In this document: one piece after another, positions 1 to 5,125 of the stretch
Position numbering within the stretch: the stretch's first letter is position 1
How the letters are laid out: every line of letters starts with the position of its first letter
Assembly: GCA_903911985.1 (NCBI GenBank)
Contig: CAIWFP010000278.1
Location: forward strand, 1-17,735
From: an uncultured Sphingomonadales bacterium
GTDB taxonomy: Bacteria; Pseudomonadota; Alphaproteobacteria; Sphingomonadales; Sphingomonadaceae
Direction of reading: 5' to 3'
DNA: 17,735 bases
Notes under the pieces: model-generated
Database searches by the model: none
What the model saw: the letters and a program-made list of their open reading frames with translations, nothing else
What the model was told of the DNA's origin: nothing
Translations under genes and position numbers: made by a program

Positions 1-105
1 CCCGGGTGGCAGTCCGGCAATGCCGGCATAGGCCACGCCTTCGGGCAGCATCAGGCCGGCGACTGAAATGCCTGTGATAATGTCGCGCGGGTTCACTCGC
101 TTCAT
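1..105 (-). CDS. SulP-family anion (sulfate) permease, N-terminal fragment
   Basis: Only the first 35 codons lie in the window, and the gene runs off the left edge. The visible part starts MKRVNPRDIITG and continues with a hydrophobic stretch ending GVAYAGIAGLPPG. This matches the conserved first membrane segment of SulP transporters, where a basic N-terminus is followed by an AG(L/I)...P(Q/E)GxAYA..AGLPP pattern. SulP proteins are inner-membrane anion transporters or symporters for sulfate, bicarbonate and related anions, often with a C-terminal STAS domain, which cannot be seen here. The ATG at 103-105 was chosen because the conserved motif begins just after it. The Shine-Dalgarno is weak (CAGG). 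It lies downstream of tRNA-Gln on the same strand. The substrate cannot be judged from this fragment. Confidence 0.72.
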   Translation of the reverse strand, partial: MKRVNPRDIITGISVAGLMLPEGVAYAGIAGLPPG

Positions 106-323
106 GGCGTCAGCCTGCCCGCTTGGCCCGGTAATGCCAAGCGGTAAAGGGGGTTGGCGGCGGCTTTCCGCATGGCTGCGCTGTGGTTGAAGCGGGGCGC
201 AAAGTTTGCGCCGTCTGGCCGAGCCGGGGTCCGGGCGATATCCCCTCGCGCGACCGGCCAAGGTGCCAGCGGCGATGGCGGTGACAGGAGCCTATCCGGG
301 GCTGGCTGTGGGCGGAAGGGAAC
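106..323. other. Intergenic gap, no gene seen
   Basis: This is the gap between the SulP start and the tRNA-like remnant. Open frames through it on both strands have no recognisable domain and no good ribosome binding site. The promoter of the SulP gene is expected here, but I could not pick a convincing -35/-10 pair. Confidence 0.5.
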
Positions 324-351
324 TGGCTGGGCGAAAGGATTCGAACCTCCG
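324..351 (-). pseudogene. Degenerate copy of a tRNA 3' end (T-arm plus acceptor plus CCA)
   Basis: On the minus strand this stretch reads GGAGGTTCGAATCC, then TTTCGCCCAG, then CCA. It closely copies the last part of the neighbouring tRNA-Gln (378-406), including the T-loop TTCGAAT and the AGCCA end. The acceptor part lacks one C, and the T-stem needs two G-U pairs. No D-arm, anticodon arm or 5' acceptor strand is present, so it cannot be a functional tRNA. The two copies are 54 bp apart in direct orientation. It could be a scar of an integration or excision event at the tRNA 3' end, or the remains of a tandem tRNA array. Confidence 0.6.
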
Positions 352-377
352 CCAACCGGACGTGCCAGACAGCTTGC

Positions 378-452
378 TGGCTGGGGCGGGAGGATTCGAA
401 CCTCCGAATGCCGGTACCAAAAACCGGTGCCTTACCACTTGGCGACGCCCCA
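378..452 (-). tRNA. tRNA-Gln (anticodon TTG), CCA encoded
   Basis: The minus-strand sequence folds as a full cloverleaf. The seven-base acceptor strand TGGGGCG (452 down to 446) pairs with CGCCCCA (388-382), followed by discriminator G and an encoded CCA (380-378). The anticodon arm has the stem CCGGT/ACCGG and a seven-base loop TTTTGGT, giving anticodon TTG for glutamine. The T-arm is GGAGG-TTCGAAT-CCTCC. The length is 75 nt with CCA. A G discriminator fits bacterial tRNA-Gln. It lies downstream of ilvE on the same strand, separated by a weak hairpin. Confidence 0.96.
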
Positions 453-523
453 ACTACGCGGAAAATCCTGAGTGGCCCTCCGCGCGGAAAAGCGCGCTTA
501 GCCGCATCTGTCGCGCAAGGGAA

Positions 524-550
524 GAGGGCAAGATAGGCAACGATGCCCTC
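524..550 (-). terminator. Possible terminator hairpin after ilvE
   Basis: On the minus strand, GAGGGCA and TGCCCTC form a 7-bp stem with a 13-base loop, starting 16 bases after the ilvE stop codon. It is followed by TTCCCTT, which is only a weak U-tract. The position fits an ilvE terminator, but the long loop and poor tail make this tentative. Confidence 0.35.
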
Positions 551-565
551 AGGGAGAAGTTTGCG

Positions 566-1681
566 TCAGGCCAGTCTGGTGACCCAGCCGTGCGGGTCGG
601 GCGCGGCTCCGCGCTGAATCGCCACCAGCCGCTCCTTCAGCCTTTGCGTGATCTGCCCCGGCCCGCCGGAGCCGACGGTGAACTCGCCGTCGTGCGAACA
701 GACCCTGCCCACCGGCGTGACCACCGCCGCCGTGCCGCAGGCGAAGGTTTCCACCAGACGGCCAGAGGCGGCATCCTCGCGCCACTGGTCGATCGAATAG
801 CGTTCCTCGCGCACCGTCAGCCCCTCGTCGCGGGCAAGGGTGAGCAGGCTGTCGCGGGTGATGCCGGGCAGAATGGTGCCGGTAAGCGCGGGGGTGACCA
901 TGCTGCCATCGGCAAACACGAAAAACAGGTTCATGCCGCCCAGTTCCTCGATCCACTTGTGTTCGGCGGCATCGAGAAACACCACCTGATCATGGCCACG
1001 CGCCATGGCCTCGCCCTGTGGCACGAGGCTGGCGGCATAGTTGCCGCCGCATTTGGCCGCGCCCGTGCCGCCCGGTGCCGCGCGGGTATAGGGGCTGACC
1101 CAGATCGACACCGCGGGCGCGCCGGACTTGAAATAATTGCCCGCCGGGCTGGCGATGACGAGGAATTTGTAGGCCTTGGCCGGGCGCACACCCAGAAAAG
1201 CCTCGGTGGCGATCATGAAGGGGCGCAGGTAAAGCGACGCACCCTCGCCGCCGGGCAGCCAGTCGCGGTCGGCCATGACCAGCCGTTTGACGGATTCGAC
1301 GAACAGCGCCTCGGGCAGTTCGGGCATGGCGAGGCGCCGGGCGCTGGCATTGAAGCGGGCGGCGTTGGCCTCGGGGCGGAACAGGGCGATGCCGGCGGTC
1401 CCGCCATCAGGGGCTGCCTGCGCGTAGGCCTTCAGCCCCTCGAAGATTTCCTGCGCGTAATGCAGCACGGCGGCGGCGGGATCGAGCGCGATGGGGCCGC
1501 GCGGGCCGAGCGTGGCATTGTGCCAGCCCTGTCCTTCGGTCCAGTCGATGGAGATCATGTGATCGGAGAAGCTGGTGCCGAAGCCGGGGGCGGCCAACAC
1601 AGCCTCGCGCACCGAGGCGCTGGTGGGCGCTGGGTGTGGAACTGTGGCAAAGGCCAGTTTGGAATCGGCAATTGTCGGCAT
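566..1681 (-). CDS. ilvE: Branched-chain amino acid aminotransferase
   Basis: A 371-residue PLP-dependent fold-type IV aminotransferase. It catalyses the last step of leucine, isoleucine and valine synthesis, and the first step of their breakdown, in the cytoplasm. Family landmarks in order are HYAQEIFEGLKAY (about 74-86), YLRPFMIATE (about 151), KCGGNYAAS with the likely Schiff-base lysine K210, FLDAAEHKWIEELGGMNLFFVF (about 235-256), LPGITRDSLL (about 271) and ETFACGTAAVVTPVG (about 311-325). Length and motifs match the long, mitochondrial-like BCAT subgroup. The frame is open about 90 codons further upstream, but the start at 1681 is preferred because GAGG lies about 10 bases before it and homology begins soon after. 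It is preceded by an unusual leader region (see 1928-2094). Confidence 0.95.
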   Translation of the reverse strand: MPTIADSKLAFATVPHPAPTSASVREAVLAAPGFGTSFSDHMISIDWTEGQGWHNATLGPRGPIALDPAAAVLHYAQEIFEGLKAYAQAAPDGGTAGIALFRPEANAARFNASARRLAMPELPEALFVESVKRLVMADRDWLPGGEGASLYLRPFMIATEAFLGVRPAKAYKFLVIASPAGNYFKSGAPAVSIWVSPYTRAAPGGTGAAKCGGNYAASLVPQGEAMARGHDQVVFLDAAEHKWIEELGGMNLFFVFADGSMVTPALTGTILPGITRDSLLTLARDEGLTVREERYSIDQWREDAASGRLVETFACGTAAVVTPVGRVCSHDGEFTVGSGGPGQITQRLKERLVAIQRGAAPDPHGWVTRLA

Positions 1682-1828
1682 CGACAAGGTTCCTCGGGGA
1701 TCGTGCGAGGGCTGCCATTGAACGATAATTACGCCAATGGCAACCGTTGAGAAATAAATGGCAAGCTGGCGACAATGCGCCGCCGCGCTCGCCAGCATGC
1801 TGTCGGGACCCCTAAACCGGAGTAAAGA

Positions 1829-1935
1829 AAATGAGAAGGGCCTGAGATGCCGGATGCGGCGCCGTATGCGTCGTTTGTGCGGCATGCGGCCGTTGCAAAG
1901 GCACAAATGAGCAGGCGGCGCAAATGAGAAGGGCC
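1829..1935. repeat. 14-bp direct repeat pair (AAATGAGAAGGGCC)
   Basis: Two exact copies lie at 1829-1842 and 1922-1935, 93 bp apart. The second copy contains the 3' arm of the hairpin at 1928-1965 as read on the minus strand. The first copy could therefore pair with the same 5' arm (GAAGGG) as an alternative partner. Confidence 0.6.
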
Positions 1936-1965
1936 GCCCCGTGCTAATCACGGAAGCGACCCTTC
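1928..1965 (-). terminator. Long GC-rich hairpin in the ilvE leader (possible attenuator)
   Basis: On the minus strand GAAGGGTCGC...CCGTG pairs with CACGG...GCGGCCCTTC around the loop ATTAG. The stem has about 16 pairs with one bulged base and a few G-U pairs. It is followed by TCATTTG, which is not a proper U-tract. It is a very stable RNA structure, but intrinsic termination is uncertain. It sits about 58 bases after the small ORF's stop codon and about 247 bases before the ilvE start. Confidence 0.5.
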
Positions 1966-2002
1966 ACATGGTCAGCGGCTGGAAGTGCCGCCCACGAAGC
2001 CT

Positions 2003-2032
2003 TTATCGCTCAAATATGAAAATCAGCGATAA
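2003..2032 (-). promoter_or_regulatory. Hairpin overlapping the stop codon of the 18-codon ORF
   Basis: TTATCGCT (2032-2025, minus strand) pairs perfectly with AGCGATAA (2010-2003) around a 14-base A/T-rich loop. The 5' arm contains the last codons (TAT CGC) and the first base of the TGA stop. A terminating ribosome would therefore melt it, the geometry of a translation-sensitive leader. The regulatory function is inferred. Confidence 0.5.
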
Positions 2033-2079
2033 TGCTCCGCGATGCGGATACCCGACCCCTGTGCTGAACCATGAGACAT
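2023..2079 (-). CDS. 18-residue small ORF with exceptional ribosome binding site
   Basis: The peptide reads MSHGSAQGSGIRIAEHYR and ends at a TGA (2025-2023). I do not recognise it. It is called because AAAGGAGGTGATC stands 5' of the ATG: GATCACCTCCTT, the 3' end of 16S rRNA, is matched over at least 12 bases. GGAGG lies 7 bases from the ATG, the ideal spacing and much stronger than any other site in this window. It has no membrane segment or cysteine and only two isoleucines, with no Leu or Val, so it is not a classical Leu/Ile/Val attenuator peptide. Hairpins follow at its stop codon and before ilvE on the same strand. It may be a leader peptide for ilvE or a stand-alone microprotein or dual-function RNA. 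An in-frame ATG far upstream (2208) is possible but has no such ribosome site. Confidence 0.5.
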   Translation of the reverse strand: MSHGSAQGSGIRIAEHYR

Positions 2080-2081
2080 CG

Positions 2082-2094
2082 GATCACCTCCTTT
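2082..2094 (-). promoter_or_regulatory. Near-perfect anti-16S Shine-Dalgarno sequence
   Basis: The minus strand carries AAAGGAGGTGATC, complementary to the 3' tail of 16S rRNA over its full usual length. It is spaced for the ATG at 2079. Ordinary genes in this window have 3-5 base matches at best. This site decides the start of the small ORF. Confidence 0.75.
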
Positions 2095-2375
2095 CGCGCT
2101 GTTGAGCCAAATTCCCGCAAGCCCCCGCCAGAGGTACTTGCAAGCCAGGTCCGGATGGCGCGATGGCCACTCGGCCTTGCTGTGGAGACTACCGATTCCG
2201 CAGTGCACAACAAGTCTTGCAAAGATTTATTTTGGCGTCAGAATCGGTTTTTCCCCAAGTTGACGCGTCCGCTTCGGCGGCGATGCCGGACTTGGGTCGG
2301 GCGCATTGGGCCGGTGCGCCTTGGTGTGGCGCTAAATTATTGGCAAATACCTGTTATTAAAGAAAATATCTGGCG
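2095..2375. other. Intergenic region with AT-rich patch and imperfect inverted repeat
   Basis: No gene is supported here. An AT-rich patch (2328-2370) stands out in this GC-rich DNA. On the minus strand it offers TTCTTT (2364-2359), a 17-base spacer and AATAAT (2341-2336), a weak promoter candidate reading towards the small ORF. The 7-bp inverted repeat CCCAAGT/ACTTGGG (2254-2260, 2290-2296) encloses a second GC-rich hairpin. The overlapping small ORFs on both strands have no recognisable features apart from the 18-codon one. Confidence 0.35.
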
Positions 2376-2990
2376 CTAGCGGCAATCCTCGATCACCCGC
2401 ACCACTGGTGGCCAGTTGGGCAGGGTCAGCGGATGCGCCTCCTCCAGCTCAATGCGCCAGCGCCCGCGCGAGAAGGCGATGGCATCGAGCAGCGGATCAC
2501 GCGCGGCAATCGCCACACCGAACATCGCGATGCCTGCCTCGGCCGCGCTCTCCGGTGTCGCCGTTAGCTGACGGGTCAGGGTGCTGGTGATCAGGATCAT
2601 GGTCAAGGGCCCGGTGGCCGTAGGCGGGGAGACCATCGTTACCGTGATCTGCCCGGCCGCTCGCGAGCAGCGCAGCACCAGCCTGGGCGTTTGGCCCTGC
2701 TCCCCGAAGCGGGCCACCGAAGTATCGCCCTCGCGCGCCCACCGCCATTCTCCCGGCGATATGGGGGCATCGCGCCAGTCCTGCGGTTCGGGTGCGCGTG
2801 GGGCCGGGCGCTGGGCCGGGCGCTGGGTTGCGGCGACGGGCGTCGCGGGCGGCGGTGCCGGGGGCGCGGGCGCGGTGGCGCAGCCCGCGACCAACATTAC
2901 GGGTATCAGGGCGGGCATCATGGCGGCCAGCGCGACGCGCGCGGGTCTTGGCGGTTGCGGCAGGCGCGGGCGGGAGGGATTTGCCTTCAT
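2376..2990 (-). CDS. Putative lipoprotein, function unknown
   Basis: A 204-residue protein with a basic N-terminus, a hydrophobic segment and a lipobox LVAGC (Cys37), so it should be a lipid-anchored envelope protein processed by signal peptidase II. A Pro/Ala-rich linker follows (about 38-75). The globular part (about 76-204) contains WRWAREGDTSVARFG, LVLRCSRAAG, AARDPLLDAIAFSRGRW and LPNWPPVVRVIEDCR at the very end. The two cysteines after the lipobox (in LVLRC and EDC) could form a disulfide. I cannot assign a family, although the DP-LLDA-AFSRGR and LP-WP-RVIEDCR patterns look conserved rather than random. GGGAG lies just before the ATG. It is divergent from tlyA, with about 110 bases between the starts. 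Confidence 0.8.
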   Translation of the reverse strand: MKANPSRPRLPQPPRPARVALAAMMPALIPVMLVAGCATAPAPPAPPPATPVAATQRPAQRPAPRAPEPQDWRDAPISPGEWRWAREGDTSVARFGEQGQTPRLVLRCSRAAGQITVTMVSPPTATGPLTMILITSTLTRQLTATPESAAEAGIAMFGVAIAARDPLLDAIAFSRGRWRIELEEAHPLTLPNWPPVVRVIEDCR

Positions 2991-3103
2991 GCTCTCCCTA
3001 TGGAATGAGGGGGGCTTGCGGACAAGAGTGCCCCTTGCGGATTAGCACTGCGCGGCCGCTTTCATCCCCGGCTCATCCTCCCCCTTACAATGAACCCCAG
3101 CCC

Positions 3104-3919
3104 ATGACCAAGCCCGATCCAGCCAACAAGCCAGCAGATACCCCCAAACCCGGGCGCAAAGCCGCCAGGATCCGCGTGGATCAGGCGCTGGTGGAACGTG
3201 GGCTGGCCGAGAGCCGGGCGCGGGCGCAGGCGCTGGTGCTGGCCGGGCTGGTGTTTTCGGGCGAGACCAGGATCGCCAAGTCCGGCCAGACCATCGCGGC
3301 GGATGCCCCGCTGGAGACGCGCGGGCGCGACCACCCGTGGGTTTCGCGCGGGGGGGTGAAGCTGGCCCATGCCATCGATCACTTTGGCCTCGATCCTGCT
3401 GGCGCCGTGGCGATGGATATCGGCAGCTCGACCGGCGGCTTTACCGATGTGCTGCTCACCAGGGGGGCGACCCATGTTTTCGCGGTGGATTCCGGCACCA
3501 ACCAGCTGGCGTGGAGGCTGCGGCAGGACCCGCGTGTCACCGTTCTGGAGCAAACCAGCGCGCGGGTGCTGACCCCGGCCCAGATTGATGCCCCCTGCGA
3601 TTGGGTGGTGTGCGATGCCAGCTTCATCAGCCTTGCCAAGGTGCTGGATGTGCCACTGAGCCTTGCCGCCCCGCGCTGCCAGCTGGTGGCGCTGATCAAG
3701 CCGCAATTCGAGGTGGGCCGCGCCGAGGTGGGCAAGGGCGGCGTGGTGCGCGATCCGGCCCTGCACGCAAGGGTTTGCGAGGAAGTGCGCGCATGGCTTG
3801 CCGGGCGCGATGCCGGGATGGGCGGCTGGCATATCGATGGTATCGAGACGAGCCCGATCACCGGGCCGGAAGGCAATGTCGAGTTCCTGATCTCCGCGCG
3901 CCGTGGCGGGGCGGAATGA
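3104..3919 (+). CDS. tlyA: TlyA-family rRNA 2'-O-methyltransferase (hemolysin A-like)
   Basis: A 271-residue protein combining an N-terminal S4 RNA-binding domain (about 22-70, RIRVDQALVERGLAESRARAQ) with a FtsJ/RrmJ-type methyltransferase domain. The SAM-binding motif is AMDIGSSTGGFTDVLL (about 103-118). The K-D-K-E catalytic tetrad is visible as K86 (GGVKLAHA), D171 (CDASFISL), K199 (LIKPQFEVG) and E260 (GNVEFLIS). Family members methylate ribosomal RNA ribose; the best-studied modifies 16S and 23S rRNA and affects capreomycin sensitivity. The older name hemolysin A is probably misleading. The ATG at 3104 was chosen because the homologous S4 domain begins soon after. The frame is open further upstream but low in similarity, and no clear Shine-Dalgarno is seen. 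Confidence 0.93.
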   Translation: MTKPDPANKPADTPKPGRKAARIRVDQALVERGLAESRARAQALVLAGLVFSGETRIAKSGQTIAADAPLETRGRDHPWVSRGGVKLAHAIDHFGLDPAGAVAMDIGSSTGGFTDVLLTRGATHVFAVDSGTNQLAWRLRQDPRVTVLEQTSARVLTPAQIDAPCDWVVCDASFISLAKVLDVPLSLAAPRCQLVALIKPQFEVGRAEVGKGGVVRDPALHARVCEEVRAWLAGRDAGMGGWHIDGIETSPITGPEGNVEFLISARRGGAE

Positions 3920-4147
3920 GCAGGGCACGATGGGGCACGGCGCCATGGGGCTGGGTGCCATTGACGCCGATTAGCTCCAAATCCGGGCGGCTGATGGGCG
4001 TTTTGCCGCCTGCGCCCATTGCCTGTGGACGCTGTGGCCAATACAGCGGCGGCAATGCCGTCGAATCAGGTTTTAAGGGCTTTTCTGGAGTTTTTCCCAT
4101 CATCGTCGACGCGGGTGTCCTCGCATCGCCATAGGATTGTTCCAAGC

Positions 4148-4720
4148 ATGACCGAAATCGCCTCGCGGGGCCAATTGCGCGCCGCTTTTTTCCGCTGGGC
4201 CCTGTTTCTGGTGCCCGCCATCCTGCTGGCCGGATTCCTGTCGGGCCGTTCCGCCGGCAGCGGGCCGCAGAATCCCTGGTTCGCTGCGCTGGTCAAGCCG
4301 GGCATCTATCCGCCCCCTGCTACCTTTGGCATCGTGTGGAGCGCTCTTTATGTGCTGATGGCGCTGGCGCTGGCGCAGGTGCTCACCGCCCCGGGGGCGA
4401 GGGGGCGCGGACTGGCTGTGGCTGTCTTTGTGCTGCAACTGGCGCTGAATCTGGCGTGGACGCCGCTATTTTTCGCGGCACACCAGATTTCGGGCGGGCT
4501 GATGCTGATCGGCGGGCTGGATGTGGTGGTGCTGCTTTGCGTGGTGCTGTTCGCCCGGGTGAGGCCCCTGGCGGCGCTGCTGCTGCTGCCCTATCTGGGC
4601 TGGGCGCTGTTTGCCACGGTGCTGAACTGGCAGTTCCTCACCCTCAACCCCGCCGCCGATGGGCAGGTGGGGGCAAGCCCGGATGCCGGGCCGGTGGTGC
4701 GGGTGCAAATCGGCGGTTAA
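4148..4720 (+). CDS. tspO: TspO/MBR family membrane protein
   Basis: A 190-residue protein with five predicted membrane helices, typical of the tryptophan-rich sensory protein / peripheral benzodiazepine receptor family. Characteristic pieces are NPWFAALVKPGIYPPP (about 42-57), FGIVWSALYVLMALAL (about 60-75), NLAWTPLFF (about 101-109) and LPYLGWALFATVLNWQFLTLN (about 137-157). Bacterial TspO proteins bind porphyrins and are linked to tetrapyrrole or light and oxygen regulation in some alphaproteobacteria. The N-terminal extension of about 35 residues and the polar C-tail are slightly longer than usual. The start at 4148 is preferred because the alternative upstream ATG adds 43 unrelated residues. 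It stands alone, about 230 bases after tlyA, a gap in which I see no gene. Confidence 0.93.
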   Translation: MTEIASRGQLRAAFFRWALFLVPAILLAGFLSGRSAGSGPQNPWFAALVKPGIYPPPATFGIVWSALYVLMALALAQVLTAPGARGRGLAVAVFVLQLALNLAWTPLFFAAHQISGGLMLIGGLDVVVLLCVVLFARVRPLAALLLLPYLGWALFATVLNWQFLTLNPAADGQVGASPDAGPVVRVQIGG

Positions 4721-4814
4721 TCCGCGCGCACTCTTGAACCATGGAGCGGGGGCGCTATCTGGTGCCCAGGCCCGCCGGCGGCGATGCCGGCCAAACTTGC
4801 GGACGGAACCACCC

Positions 4815-5063
4815 ATGCAAAGCGAAAATCCCGTGATTGCCGATTTCGTCAAGCTGATGAACAATGCCGTCGGCACCTTTGCCGGCATGACCCGCGAGGC
4901 CCGCGAATCCGGGCGCGAGCGTATCCGCGAGGCTCTCGGCGGGCTCGATTTCGTCGCCCGCGAGGAATTTGAGGCGGTGAAGGCCATGGCCGCCAAGGCT
5001 CGCGAGGAGGCCGAAGACCTGAAGGCGCGGGTGGCGGCGCTGGAGGCGAAGATCAAGGGCTGA
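4815..5063 (+). CDS. ubiK: UbiK / BMFP (YqiC-like) accessory factor
   Basis: An 82-residue, highly charged helical protein. The N-terminal part has the pattern NPVIADFVKLMNNAVGTFAGM, followed by REEFEAVKAMAAKAREEAEDLKARVAALEAKI, a coiled coil (about 50-80). This is the hallmark of the BMFP domain family, trimeric coiled-coil proteins that interact with membranes. In gammaproteobacteria the member UbiK assists aerobic ubiquinone synthesis together with UbiJ; the role in sphingomonads is less certain. The ATG at 4815 begins exactly at the conserved block, and only a weak GGA precedes it. A strong hairpin follows 11 bases after the stop codon. Confidence 0.88.
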   Translation: MQSENPVIADFVKLMNNAVGTFAGMTREARESGRERIREALGGLDFVAREEFEAVKAMAAKAREEAEDLKARVAALEAKIKG

Positions 5064-5074
5064 AGCGGCCTTAA

Positions 5075-5114
5075 GGGGTAGATGCGAGGGACAAGTCCCT
5101 CTCGCATCTACCCC
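5075..5114. terminator. Strong bidirectional hairpin between convergent genes
   Basis: GGGGTAGATGCGAG pairs perfectly with CTCGCATCTACCCC (14 bp). The inner GGGA/TCCC pairs extend the stem, with a 2-nt asymmetry and a CAAG loop. It lies between the UbiK gene (plus) and the molybdoenzyme large subunit (minus), which converge, so it probably terminates both. U-tracts are poor on both sides. Its core GATGCGAGGGAC recurs at 11369. Confidence 0.6.
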
Positions 5115-5125
5115 CTGTCCTTTAA

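Larger units (their letters stand above)
1682..2022 (-). promoter_or_regulatory. Structured leader region upstream of ilvE
   Basis: About 340 bases without an ordinary gene, between the small ORF at 2023-2079 and ilvE. In minus-strand order it holds the distal part of a hairpin overlapping the small ORF's stop (2003-2032), a small hairpin GCGGC/GCCGC (1975-1991) and a long GC-rich hairpin (1928-1965). It also contains a 14-bp direct repeat and several GCATGCGGC-like words near 1850-1890. The in-frame extension of ilvE through here (for example the codons around 1740-1800) has no family similarity and is not considered coding. A role as an untranslated leader controlling ilvE is inference. Confidence 0.45.

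Noticed and set aside
206..1750. Long plus-strand open frame antisense to ilvE and the tRNA
   Set aside because: ilvE on the opposite strand has unambiguous motifs over the same bases, and the plus frame crosses a tRNA gene and has no family pattern. It is a GC-rich shadow.
2023..2079. Classical Leu/Ile/Val attenuator peptide
   Set aside because: The 18 residues contain only two Ile and no Leu or Val, so there is no run of regulatory codons. The structural resemblance is reported separately as a finding.
2081..2094. GGATCACCTCCTTT, identical to the end of a 16S rRNA gene
   Set aside because: No rRNA sequence is on either side. It is the opposite strand of a Shine-Dalgarno site, not a 16S fragment.
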